Positions 1-5,540 of a stretch of 9,845 nucleotides of DNA are shown here, piece after piece. This DNA comes from Planctomycetota bacterium. GTDB lineage: Bacteria > Planctomycetota > Phycisphaerae > UBA1845. The stretch lies in NCBI GenBank assembly GCA_024278775.1, contig JAJRSP010000034.1, positions 1-9,845 of the forward strand, given 5' to 3'. The notes below the pieces were generated by a model, which saw nothing but the letters and a program-made list of their open reading frames with translations, was not told the DNA's origin and searched no databases. Position 1 is the stretch's first letter, and each line of letters starts with the position of its first letter. The translations under genes were made by a program, and so were the position numbers.

Positions 1-282
1 CAGAAGTTTTTGGGAACACCTACGGCCCCCATCAAGGCAGTGGCGCAGGTTCAGCCGAATGTTGTCTTTCCGGAACGCCCGATCGACTTCAAGGATATCA
101 ATGCCTACGTACAGGCGTTTCTCGGCGTGAACTACGCCGGCATGACCTACGCCACCGGTCCGTGCGTGTGTCCGTCTACGGTAACATGCGGCGCGACGGC
201 GTGCGCAGCAGATGGCGACTGTACCGACGGGTTCTGCATCGATGGATCATGCACAGACGCGTGCGGACGCTGCACCCCGTAG
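1..282 (+). CDS. C-terminal part of a secreted protein with dockerin-like segment and Cys-rich tail (5' truncated by window)
   Basis: The frame is open from base 1 and stops with TAG at 280-282, so 93 C-terminal residues are visible and the true start lies outside the window; the in-frame TTG at 10 is not a credible start. Residues 28-42 (IDFKDINAYVQAFLG) resemble the single dockerin/EF-hand-like helix that closes many planctomycete exported proteins. The last 40 residues hold nine cysteines in C-x(n)-DGxC spacing (GDCTDGFCIDGSC), suggesting a disulfide-knotted extracellular tail. No catalytic domain is visible, so the protein's function cannot be named. It converges on the lipoprotein gene at 319-996 with 36 bases between the stops and no clear terminator there. 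Export is inferred from composition because the signal peptide is not in view. Confidence 0.75.
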   Translation, partial: QKFLGTPTAPIKAVAQVQPNVVFPERPIDFKDINAYVQAFLGVNYAGMTYATGPCVCPSTVTCGATACAADGDCTDGFCIDGSCTDACGRCTP

Positions 283-318
283 GACACGCTGGATCTGTCA
301 GGAGGAGGCCGGGCTGCG

Positions 319-996
319 TCAATCCACGCAAATGGACGCGACGGCCGCGATCATGGCGTTGTCGATTGACTGCGTGATATCCGCCTCGGACGCCGACGCC
401 GCCACCGTGTACCGTCGCTCGTTCTTGACGACATCCACACGGTAGACGAGAAGTCCGTCGAGCACGTAGTTCGTTTGGATCGCCTCATCCCCATTGGAGA
501 CGATCAGGTCAAACGTCGACGCCACCGTCCCGCCGGCCAGCGTGATGTCCGCATTGGCGGTGGCCACAATCAGCGCCAACTCCGCGGGGAAGCTGGTGGA
601 GTTGACCTCGGCCGACACCACGACCTCGGTACCATTCACCGAAAACGACCACGCCCCGGCAAACAGCGCGTCCGCGCTAAGCGTCTGCCCCGCCGCCTCC
701 ACAGCCAACACATCAAGATCAAAACCGAAGCCGTAGTCCGCCTGGTGGTAGCTCGTGTCACAGGAGGCGGCCACCTCATCGGAAAGGTCGATCGGACCCG
801 GATCCGTTTCGACACCCGCTTCGCCGCCACCCACCGAACCAAGAAGCGTACTGAGTAGCGTCTCCGAGCTACCGCATCCCGAAAGTAGCACGGCCATCGA
901 CACGATCACACACCACATGCCCGACACAACCGCACCGGCACCCGGCCTACGATGGGAACGAACTCGCGAGCACTTCGAACACATGGGAACATCCAT
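319..996 (-). CDS. putative outer-membrane-type lipoprotein, function unknown
   Basis: The 225-residue ORF starts with ATG at 996 and is preceded on its strand by GGAG seven bases upstream, which supports this start over the inner ATGs at 984 and 918. The N-terminus has a basic region (RVRSHRRP), a hydrophobic core (residues 27-38) and a lipobox LLSGC with the lipidated Cys at 41, so a signal-peptidase II lipoprotein is expected. The mature part begins with a Gly/Ser-rich linker. It continues as a probably beta-rich domain with alternating hydrophobic residues and two widely spaced Cys (about residues 79 and 223) that could form a disulfide. I recognise no family. It is monocistronic: the upstream operon ends about 390 bases away and the downstream gene is convergent. 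Low Lys and high Ala/Ser/Thr fit an exported protein. Confidence 0.72.
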   Translation of the reverse strand: MDVPMCSKCSRVRSHRRPGAGAVVSGMWCVIVSMAVLLSGCGSSETLLSTLLGSVGGGEAGVETDPGPIDLSDEVAASCDTSYHQADYGFGFDLDVLAVEAAGQTLSADALFAGAWSFSVNGTEVVVSAEVNSTSFPAELALIVATANADITLAGGTVASTFDLIVSNGDEAIQTNYVLDGLLVYRVDVVKNERRYTVAASASEADITQSIDNAMIAAVASICVD

Positions 997-1259
997 CAGT
1001 CGACTCCGTGGTCACAGACTCCGGGCAGAGGCTACCTAACGCCCCGGTCGTGGATCGGTCGATTTCGGAAGGGACTTAACGCGCCGACGTCCGAACACAC
1101 GGGAGAATATAGTCATTTCGCCCTATAAATAAAGGGAAAAGTCCGATCAGGAGAACGACGCATCATCACGGCACGCCGGCTTCGACGAACACGTCACTAG
1201 TGCCACCATCCGGCACCGACCCGCATGGCCTTGGCGGGACCGCCCCAAGGAGCGGTATT

Positions 1260-1316
1260 ATGCGTAGCGAGCTTGCCCACTTCCTCCGCAAGACACGCGG
1301 CGATCGTATTCAATAA
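1260..1316 (+). CDS. possible 18-aa leader peptide or small protein (MRSELAHFLRKTRGDRIQ)
   Basis: ATG at 1260 opens 18 codons ending in TAA. AAGGAG at 1247-1252 sits seven bases upstream, the strongest ribosome-site match in this part of the window. The peptide is basic and could form an amphipathic helix. The first four bases of the ribosome site (AAGG) also form part of the hairpin arm 1245-1250 that pairs with 1229-1234. Nothing lies downstream on the same strand except the antisense of the recombinase gene, so a leader role has no obvious target. Chance occurrence is quite possible. Confidence 0.2.
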   Translation: MRSELAHFLRKTRGDRIQ

Positions 1317-1356
1317 AAAACAAGAAGCGTTAACTCACTCTCGCAAGCCAACGCCT
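1315..1356 (-). terminator. candidate Rho-independent terminator of the tolB-like/xerC-like operon
   Basis: Read on the minus strand, arm AGGCGTT (1356-1350) pairs with AACGCTT (1331-1325) through seven base pairs including one G-U. The loop is about 18 bases, and CTTG then six T (1320-1315) follow. It lies 34 bases past the recombinase stop codon. The long loop makes it weaker than a textbook terminator, but its position and T-run fit. Confidence 0.45.
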
Positions 1357-1389
1357 CTCGGTGGTGGTAATTGATGCCGCTTCGGTGAT

Positions 1390-2394
1390 CTAAGCGCGCG
1401 GGTGCGTATCGTCGTAGACTGCTTTCAGCCTCGGTGCCGTCAGGTGCGTGTAGACTTGCGTGGTGGAAAGCGACTGGTGCCCCAATAGCTCCTGAACACT
1501 TCGCAGGTCCGCACCGTTATTGAGCATGTGAGTCGCAAAGCTATGCCGCAGTGTGTGCGGGCTGATGCTCGGATCAAGACCGGACTCGGCCAGGTATTTA
1601 TCCAGCTTTCGGCGAACGCTTCGCGTACTCAGACGTTGACCATGTTTGTTGACGAACAGCGCTTCCGGATCAAATCCGGCGGAACGCACATCCGCTCGGC
1701 GCAGCTCGAGATAGCGCCGAATCGACGCAATCGCCGTCGGGCCGATCGGAGCCGTACGCTGCTTCTTGCCCTTACCGCGCACGCGGATCGTGCCGCCTTC
1801 AAAGTTCACATCGGCAAAGTTCAGGTCGACAAGCTCGCTGACCCGAACGCCCGTGGAGAAGAGCACTTCGAGCATCGCACGGTCGCGCGCACCGAGCAAC
1901 GTGTTAATGTCCGGCGTGCTAAGAAGCCGGTTGATGTCGCTGAGTTCTAGGAACTTCGGTAGGCGCTTTTCCTGCTTCGGCGTGCGGATGGTCGCCAGCG
2001 GATGAACCTTCACATAGCTCCGCCGCAAGCAGAACTTGTAAAAGCTACGCAGCGTCGCCAGCTTTCGAGCCACCGTGGATTTGGAATAGCTCTGCGTTCC
2101 GAGCAACGCCAGGTATTCTTTAATCCGGTCGGACGTGGCATCACGCAACTTTTGCTGCACCGACACCTCGACCATCACGGCCGCCCCTGTCGCCGCACCC
2201 TCCTGACCGGTGCCGGTCGTGGTACGACCGGATGCCGCGAAGTTCTGCCGACCACTTGCCCCGGCCATGTTGCCGGACAAGAAGGCGCAAAACTGCGCCA
2301 AATCAGCAGAGTAACACTTGGCCGTATGCGGCGAGAAGTGTCGCTCGAACTTCAGGTAGTTCAGGAACTCATCAATCAATGAAGTCTCTGTCAT
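1390..2394 (-). CDS. xerC: XerC/XerD-type tyrosine recombinase with an extra loop in the N-terminal domain
   Basis: This is a site-specific tyrosine recombinase of the Xer family, which normally resolves chromosome dimers at dif. Starting from ATG 2394 it has 334 residues, and the family N-terminus (MTETSLIDEFLNYLKFERHFSPHT) begins exactly there; an upstream GTG at 2442 would add 16 atypical residues. The SAM-like core-binding domain covers about residues 4-135. The catalytic domain follows with the full set: R184 (STGVRVSEL), K208 (RGKGKKQR), H280 and R283 (SPHTLRHSF), H306 (LLGHQSLS) and nucleophile Y315 (TQVYTHL). Xer proteins are usually about 300 residues; the excess is a Gly/Ala/Thr-rich insertion at about residues 41-78. 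The gene is last in the minus-strand operon, 65 bases after the small upstream gene, with no clear ribosome site. XerC and XerD cannot be told apart safely by reading, so the symbol is tentative. Confidence 0.93.
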   Translation of the reverse strand: MTETSLIDEFLNYLKFERHFSPHTAKCYSADLAQFCAFLSGNMAGASGRQNFAASGRTTTGTGQEGAATGAAVMVEVSVQQKLRDATSDRIKEYLALLGTQSYSKSTVARKLATLRSFYKFCLRRSYVKVHPLATIRTPKQEKRLPKFLELSDINRLLSTPDINTLLGARDRAMLEVLFSTGVRVSELVDLNFADVNFEGGTIRVRGKGKKQRTAPIGPTAIASIRRYLELRRADVRSAGFDPEALFVNKHGQRLSTRSVRRKLDKYLAESGLDPSISPHTLRHSFATHMLNNGADLRSVQELLGHQSLSTTQVYTHLTAPRLKAVYDDTHPRA

Positions 2395-2459
2395 GATCGC
2401 AGTCACACACCGGCGAAATCCAGCAAAACCCCTGATCGGCACCCCGACCAGTCACTCGG

Positions 2460-2687
2460 TCACCCTTCTTGCCGCTCCGACGACACCGCCATTCGATCGA
2501 GATCCGACTCGATTCGCCGCCCCATCTGGTAGCTCAACACCGCTGCGTCGAACCAGTCGAAGCAACTGTCTTGTTTTCCCGCCATCGAGGCAAAGGCGTC
2601 TATCACCTGCGATTCCTGACCAGCCTGGTAGCGGAACACGAACCGTTCCTCACCTTTGACCAGCGACAGTTGTCGCGTCTCGCTCAT
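2460..2687 (-). CDS. small conserved-looking protein of unknown function (75 aa)
   Basis: ATG at 2687 has AGGGA about five bases upstream on its strand, better than the TTG at 2711 that would add eight residues. The product is 75 residues, soluble, without a signal peptide or membrane segment. It begins with a probable beta hairpin (RQLSLVKGEERFVFRYQAG) and then amphipathic helices, including FDWFDAAVLSYQMGRR. The first segment reads like a strand pair and the rest like helices, so a small alpha/beta domain is plausible. I know no named family. It sits 28 bases after the stop of the LpoB-like lipoprotein gene and 65 bases before the recombinase start, all on the same strand, so cotranscription is likely. 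A regulatory or partner role to either neighbour is only a guess. Confidence 0.65.
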   Translation of the reverse strand: MSETRQLSLVKGEERFVFRYQAGQESQVIDAFASMAGKQDSCFDWFDAAVLSYQMGRRIESDLDRMAVSSERQEG

Positions 2688-2715
2688 GGTATCCCTACCC
2701 GCCAAACTCAAGTCG

Positions 2716-3447
2716 TCACGGAAGCACGCTTTCGTGCTGACCGCCCAATAGCTCTTGTATCGTGGCGTAGCAGCAGTATTGCACGAAACCCTGCTGACTC
2801 ACCACATATCGGCGCCACCCAAACGGGCTCTCATTGGCACCGCGAAGCGCTGCATAGCGCTTGATATCCGTCACCACCGCCTCATGCGAGGCATCGAACA
2901 CGTGCTGCACCTCCGCAAGCACCCGACGACGACCACGCGTCATCGACGACGAACCGGGCAACCGTCCCGCCCGAGACAAAGCCACCGGATCCAACCCGCC
3001 GACGTTCGGACCAATCCCCGACCCGAACAACTGGGCGGATATTCCAATGCGCGGCGGATCGTACGGCTCGTAATCCGTGACCGAAAAAACCAATATCGCG
3101 TCCGCGCCAACCGCTCGCGAGACTTCCATCGCCTGGGCGGCCGTTTGGATCCGGTCGTTCCCGGAAGCCATCATCGCCGCGAGCACCCGACTCACCGGGA
3201 TGACCGTCGTCCCGCTCGCATAGCTCAATTCGCTCGCCATGCGATCCGCGAATCGATTCGGATCAAAATCCGTCGAGCCACTCTGATTGATCGCCGGAGC
3301 CACCGCGATCGTAATCGGGCTCTGCAGCCGATTCGGAATCGTTGCCGTAGTCGTCGGCACCCGACGCCGCGGCGCACATCCTGACCCGACCGTCACTGCC
3401 ACCACGACCAGCAGGAGCATCCTTCTCCAACCCGCGATCAACCGCAT
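2716..3447 (-). CDS. lipoprotein with LpoB / TolB-N / CsgG-like alpha/beta domain
   Basis: From ATG 3447 the product has 243 residues. This start is preferred to ATG 3471 because AGGGA lies seven bases upstream and it gives a compact signal peptide (MRLIAGWRRMLLLVVVAVTV) ending in lipobox GSGC, with lipidated Cys24. Residues about 44-140 (ITIAVAPAINQSG ... VGADAILVFSVTDY) follow the pattern of the LpoB/TolB N-terminal/GNA1162 superfamily: a strand with an AP-x-NxSG turn, a helix, then a strand ending in GADAIL. LpoB activates a penicillin-binding protein and TolB-N binds TolA or Pal in other bacteria; which role applies here is unknown. The C-terminal third (about 175-243, rich in Arg, Tyr, Phe, with a CC pair) matches nothing I know. 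It lies 158 bases downstream of the TolB-like propeller gene, consistent with shared envelope function. Confidence 0.75.
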   Translation of the reverse strand: MRLIAGWRRMLLLVVVAVTVGSGCAPRRRVPTTTATIPNRLQSPITIAVAPAINQSGSTDFDPNRFADRMASELSYASGTTVIPVSRVLAAMMASGNDRIQTAAQAMEVSRAVGADAILVFSVTDYEPYDPPRIGISAQLFGSGIGPNVGGLDPVALSRAGRLPGSSSMTRGRRRVLAEVQHVFDASHEAVVTDIKRYAALRGANESPFGWRRYVVSQQGFVQYCCYATIQELLGGQHESVLP

Positions 3448-3605
3448 GTCGTCATCCCTGACAGGCTCCATGCCCGTGCGTCCCTGGATCCGCCCAAACC
3501 CTCTCCGGTTCGTGCGGCGTTAGGGTGCCCAACACGCCGTCGGGCAGAAGTTCATCGTCCAATCCACGGACACTCTTGCGTCGTCCCCTTATTTCGATGC
3601 GATCG

Positions 3606-4856
3606 TTATCGTCCGCCGCGTGCAGCGGCTGGCTGCAACGTCGCACGGGTCGGTGCCAGGCTGATGACGCTACCGTCGGGTGGGGCCATGCCGGTCACAC
3701 GATTCGCATTCGGCATCATGGCCGGGTCAGCCTCTGACCATACCGACCACACATTCTCAAAGCCTGCGCGGCTGCTCGTGAAAAACACCCGACCATCCGC
3801 ACCGAACGCCGGACCATAGTTGATTGAAAAACCGTCGGTCAGGCGTACTTTGCCCGAGCCATCGGACATGACGGTCCACACATCGAACGTCACACCCTCG
3901 GGCCATACCTCATTGGAGTTATGGAGGTGATTGCTCGGCTGTCCGCCGCCCGGAAGAATCGAGCCCGAAGGCTCCACAGCCGTCGTGCAAAACGCGATCC
4001 GCTTACCGTCGGGACTCCAGGTCGGAAGGATCATCGCGTGCGTCGCACTGGCGGCCAACTCCGTCGGGTAACGCGGTTCCCCATCCACGATCGTCAATTT
4101 CCAAATGCTGAACCAACGCCCACCGCGCTCACGAGAACGCTGGAACACAATCTCGTTGACCGTCGGGGACCAGTCGGGGAACAGTCCGTACCCGATGAAA
4201 CGTTTCGAAGCACCACCGATCGCATCTGCGATCCACAACTCCCACTGACCGCCCTGCTCCGGCATGCTGCAAAAGACAAGCTGCGTACCATCCGGCGACC
4301 ACGACGGATGAATCTCGTCGGCCGCGCTCTGCGTCACGCGGATCGGCATACCGCCGTTGACGTTCATCATCCAGATATCCCAGTTCCCGCTACGATTACT
4401 CGCAAACGCAATGCGCGTGCCGTCCGGGCTAAACGCCGGATGAACGTCGGCACTGGGATCACTGGTCAACTGTGTCACGGCCACGCCGTTGATACCCTTG
4501 ATGTACAGATCCGGGTTCATGTTGTGGCGCGTGGAAGCAAAAACCATCGCGTCGCCCTTGGGACTGATGTCAACGTCAAAGTCCGAACCAACCTCGCCGA
4601 ACGTATGCTGCATGAGCGGGGTAGAAGGACGAGTCACGAAGATGGAACCACGCTCGTTCGGTAGCTCCCCGAACATCGTGATTTGACTGGCGTGCGCAGC
4701 GGCCAGCATGGCGCTCGGACCGCCGGGAAAAGTGGCCACTGGCTGAGTCTTGGGCGCACTCGATGCGCAGCCCCATACCGAGAGCAGAGCCAGCGACGCG
4801 AGACCACACTGCCAGGTCCGTGTCATTCGATGGAAAGCAATAGCGTCGTTTTTCAT
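3606..4856 (-). CDS. TolB-like WD40/PD40 beta-propeller lipoprotein
   Basis: From ATG 4856 the product has 416 residues; ATG 4826 (signal peptide MTRTWQCGLASLALLSVWGC) is equally possible because neither start has a clear ribosome site, and the GTG at 4958 would add an unlikely leader. The lipobox is SVWGC with Cys30. Six blades are visible by their SPDG-type turns, at about residues 98 (SPKGD), 143 (SPDGT), 187 (SPDGT), 230 (WSPT), 281 (SPDGK) and 352 (GADGR), each followed by a strand such as IAFASNRSGNWDIW, which is the PD40 pattern of TolB. E. coli TolB is a soluble periplasmic protein with an alpha/beta domain before its propeller; here only about 65 residues separate Cys30 from the first blade, so that domain is missing. 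A recruiting or scaffolding role at the envelope is inferred. It is first in the operon. Confidence 0.85.
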   Translation of the reverse strand: MKNDAIAFHRMTRTWQCGLASLALLSVWGCASSAPKTQPVATFPGGPSAMLAAAHASQITMFGELPNERGSIFVTRPSTPLMQHTFGEVGSDFDVDISPKGDAMVFASTRHNMNPDLYIKGINGVAVTQLTSDPSADVHPAFSPDGTRIAFASNRSGNWDIWMMNVNGGMPIRVTQSAADEIHPSWSPDGTQLVFCSMPEQGGQWELWIADAIGGASKRFIGYGLFPDWSPTVNEIVFQRSRERGGRWFSIWKLTIVDGEPRYPTELAASATHAMILPTWSPDGKRIAFCTTAVEPSGSILPGGGQPSNHLHNSNEVWPEGVTFDVWTVMSDGSGKVRLTDGFSINYGPAFGADGRVFFTSSRAGFENVWSVWSEADPAMMPNANRVTGMAPPDGSVISLAPTRATLQPAAARGGR

Positions 4857-5054
4857 GGTTTGTGTTTCACAACCGGCGATTCCAGACAGTTCCCAACAAC
4901 ACGCCACCCCGCCGCTAGTCTCGGTAAACACCTGTCCAAGACCTCGCTTCGGGTTCACTATCCCATCGGCTCGCCGTCGCCAGTACCGTAGTTACGCCCG
5001 AATACCATGACGCCTTTTCGGGCCGGACATCATCTACTCACAGCACCATCGATT

Positions 5055-5119
5055 GTCCGATAACATCCCACATTCAATAATCGACCCGACGCCCAACCCC
5101 ACTTAACTACTTATCGGAC
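5055..5119. repeat. 9-bp perfect inverted repeat GTCCGATAA / TTATCGGAC
   Basis: The arms are at 5055-5063 and 5111-5119, separated by 47 bases. The right arm with its flank (ACTTATCGGAC, 5109-5119) recurs with one mismatch at 5188-5198 (ACTTACCGGAC), and its ATCGGACGC core recurs at 5345-5353. Spaced copies in both orientations in a divergent promoter region suggest binding sites for one regulator; this is inference. Confidence 0.4.
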
Positions 5120-5169
5120 GCCAAATCTGCGCCAATAATGCACTATATGCACGGGTGTCAGCGACCGTT

Positions 5170-5186
5170 GACGAAGCGTCTTCGTC
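5170..5186 (+). repeat. 7-bp perfect hairpin (GACGAAG-CGT-CTTCGTC)
   Basis: Arms 5170-5176 and 5180-5186 are fully complementary with a three-base loop, so the DNA site is a near-continuous palindrome. No T-run follows, so it is not an intrinsic terminator. It could be an operator or an RNA stem in the leader of the rightward gene. Confidence 0.45.
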
Positions 5187-5258
5187 CACTTACCGGACTT
5201 ATCAAGCGACCCGAAGCCTCCCCATAGCGTCTCACCATCCTGATATGAGCGTCAAATC

Positions 5259-5286
5259 ATTCAAACCCACCTATTATCGTTTGAAT
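5259..5286. promoter_or_regulatory. 8-bp inverted repeat flanking a -10-like TATTAT, possible operator
   Basis: ATTCAAAC (5259-5266) is exactly inverted as GTTTGAAT (5279-5286), with a 12-base centre that contains TATTAT (5272-5277). The centre-to-centre distance of 20 bases equals about two helical turns, as for a dimeric repressor. No matching -35 is evident, so the promoter reading is weak; the inverted repeat itself is certain. Confidence 0.4.
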
Positions 5287-5297
5287 CTGGCCGGAAT

Positions 5298-5330
5298 GGG
5301 GTGCTCCGGTGAAGTCCGGGAAAGTACCCC
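5298..5330 (+). ncRNA. candidate structured leader element (nested hairpin)
   Basis: GGGGT (5298-5302) pairs with ACCCC (5326-5330), and inside it CCGG (5306-5309) pairs with CCGG (5316-5319) around a six-base loop. It follows the inverted repeat at 5259-5286 and precedes the isochorismatase-like start by about 210 bases. The text slightly recalls the P5 region of cobalamin riboswitches (CCGGTGAA..TCCGG), but the B12 box is not visible. A leader RNA is possible, its class unknown. Confidence 0.2.
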
Positions 5331-5540
5331 GATTGAAATCATGCCATCGGACGCAGTGGGCTCGCCTTTTGGCAATGGGGCGACTAGACTTCTAGCGGAG
5401 TGGGGGTCCTCGACGGTCCTCGCTTCGGGGGTAACGGTAGGGGAAGAAGCGTTCCTGCCAAACGTCAACATAGCGGTCTCTACGCGCAGGTTCTGCGCCA
5501 GTGACCCGTCACAGGTCGAATGGCAAGGGGGGTGTCGGCG

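Larger units (their letters stand above)
997..1389. other. intergenic region between lipoprotein gene and xerC-like gene
   Basis: This 393-base stretch has no long gene. On the minus strand it holds a candidate intrinsic terminator for the recombinase operon (1315-1356). Nearer the lipoprotein gene there is an AT-rich patch at 1104-1135 with a TATATT hexamer (1111-1106 on the minus strand) that could be its -10 box, but no good -35 accompanies it. On the plus strand there are two small hairpins (1200-1216 and 1229-1250) followed by a strong Shine-Dalgarno and an 18-codon ORF (1260-1316). No tRNA fold or repeat array was seen. Confidence 0.5.
4857..5540. other. divergent intergenic region with inverted repeats and hairpins
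   Basis: This 680-base region lies between the start of the TolB-like operon (leftward) and the isochorismatase-like gene (rightward), so promoters for both should be here. No convincing -35/-10 pair was found. Structure seen: GTCCGATAA (5055-5063) inverted against TTATCGGAC (5111-5119); near-copy ACTTACCGGAC (5188-5198); tandem ATGCAC at 5138-5152; a 7-bp hairpin at 5170-5186; an 8-bp inverted repeat at 5259-5286 around TATTAT; and a nested hairpin at 5298-5330. ORFs exist on both strands at 5155-5637 (+) and 5274-5621 (-), but neither has family features, and both run into the real gene. Confidence 0.5.

Noticed and set aside
1253..1265. Possible dif half-site (GGTATTATGCGTA) near the recombinase gene
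   Set aside because: TTATGCG matches one dif arm in bacteria, but no second arm is found at the right spacing on either side.
3452..3646. 64-codon minus-strand ORF bridging the TolB-like and LpoB-like genes
   Set aside because: It overlaps both neighbours in another frame, has no ribosome site or domain-like pattern, and the real lipoprotein start at 3447 has its own ribosome site. A short coupled peptide cannot be fully excluded.
3921..4664. 247-codon plus-strand ORF
   Set aside because: It lies wholly antisense to the TolB-like propeller gene, is very rich in Arg, His and Thr, and has no family pattern; it is a shadow of the real gene.
5125..5155. Possible dif-like sequence TGCGCCAATAATGCAC
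   Set aside because: The TGCGC and ATAATG parts are offset by two bases from the dif consensus and the second arm does not match.
5291..5345. Cobalamin riboswitch
   Set aside because: CCGGTGAA..TCCGG followed by CCCCG recalls the P5 region, but the B12 box and the GCCACTG and GGGAAGGC blocks are missing and the downstream gene is not B12-related.
5259..5360. Integron attC site linked to the tyrosine recombinase
   Set aside because: No GTTRRRY/RYYYAAC core pair is present, and the recombinase lacks the IntI-specific insert near patch II.
5290..5520. RNase P RNA, tmRNA or SRP RNA gene
   Set aside because: Short resemblances such as AGTCCGGG and AGGGGAAGAAGCGTTCC occur, but the universally conserved blocks of these RNAs are not present in order.
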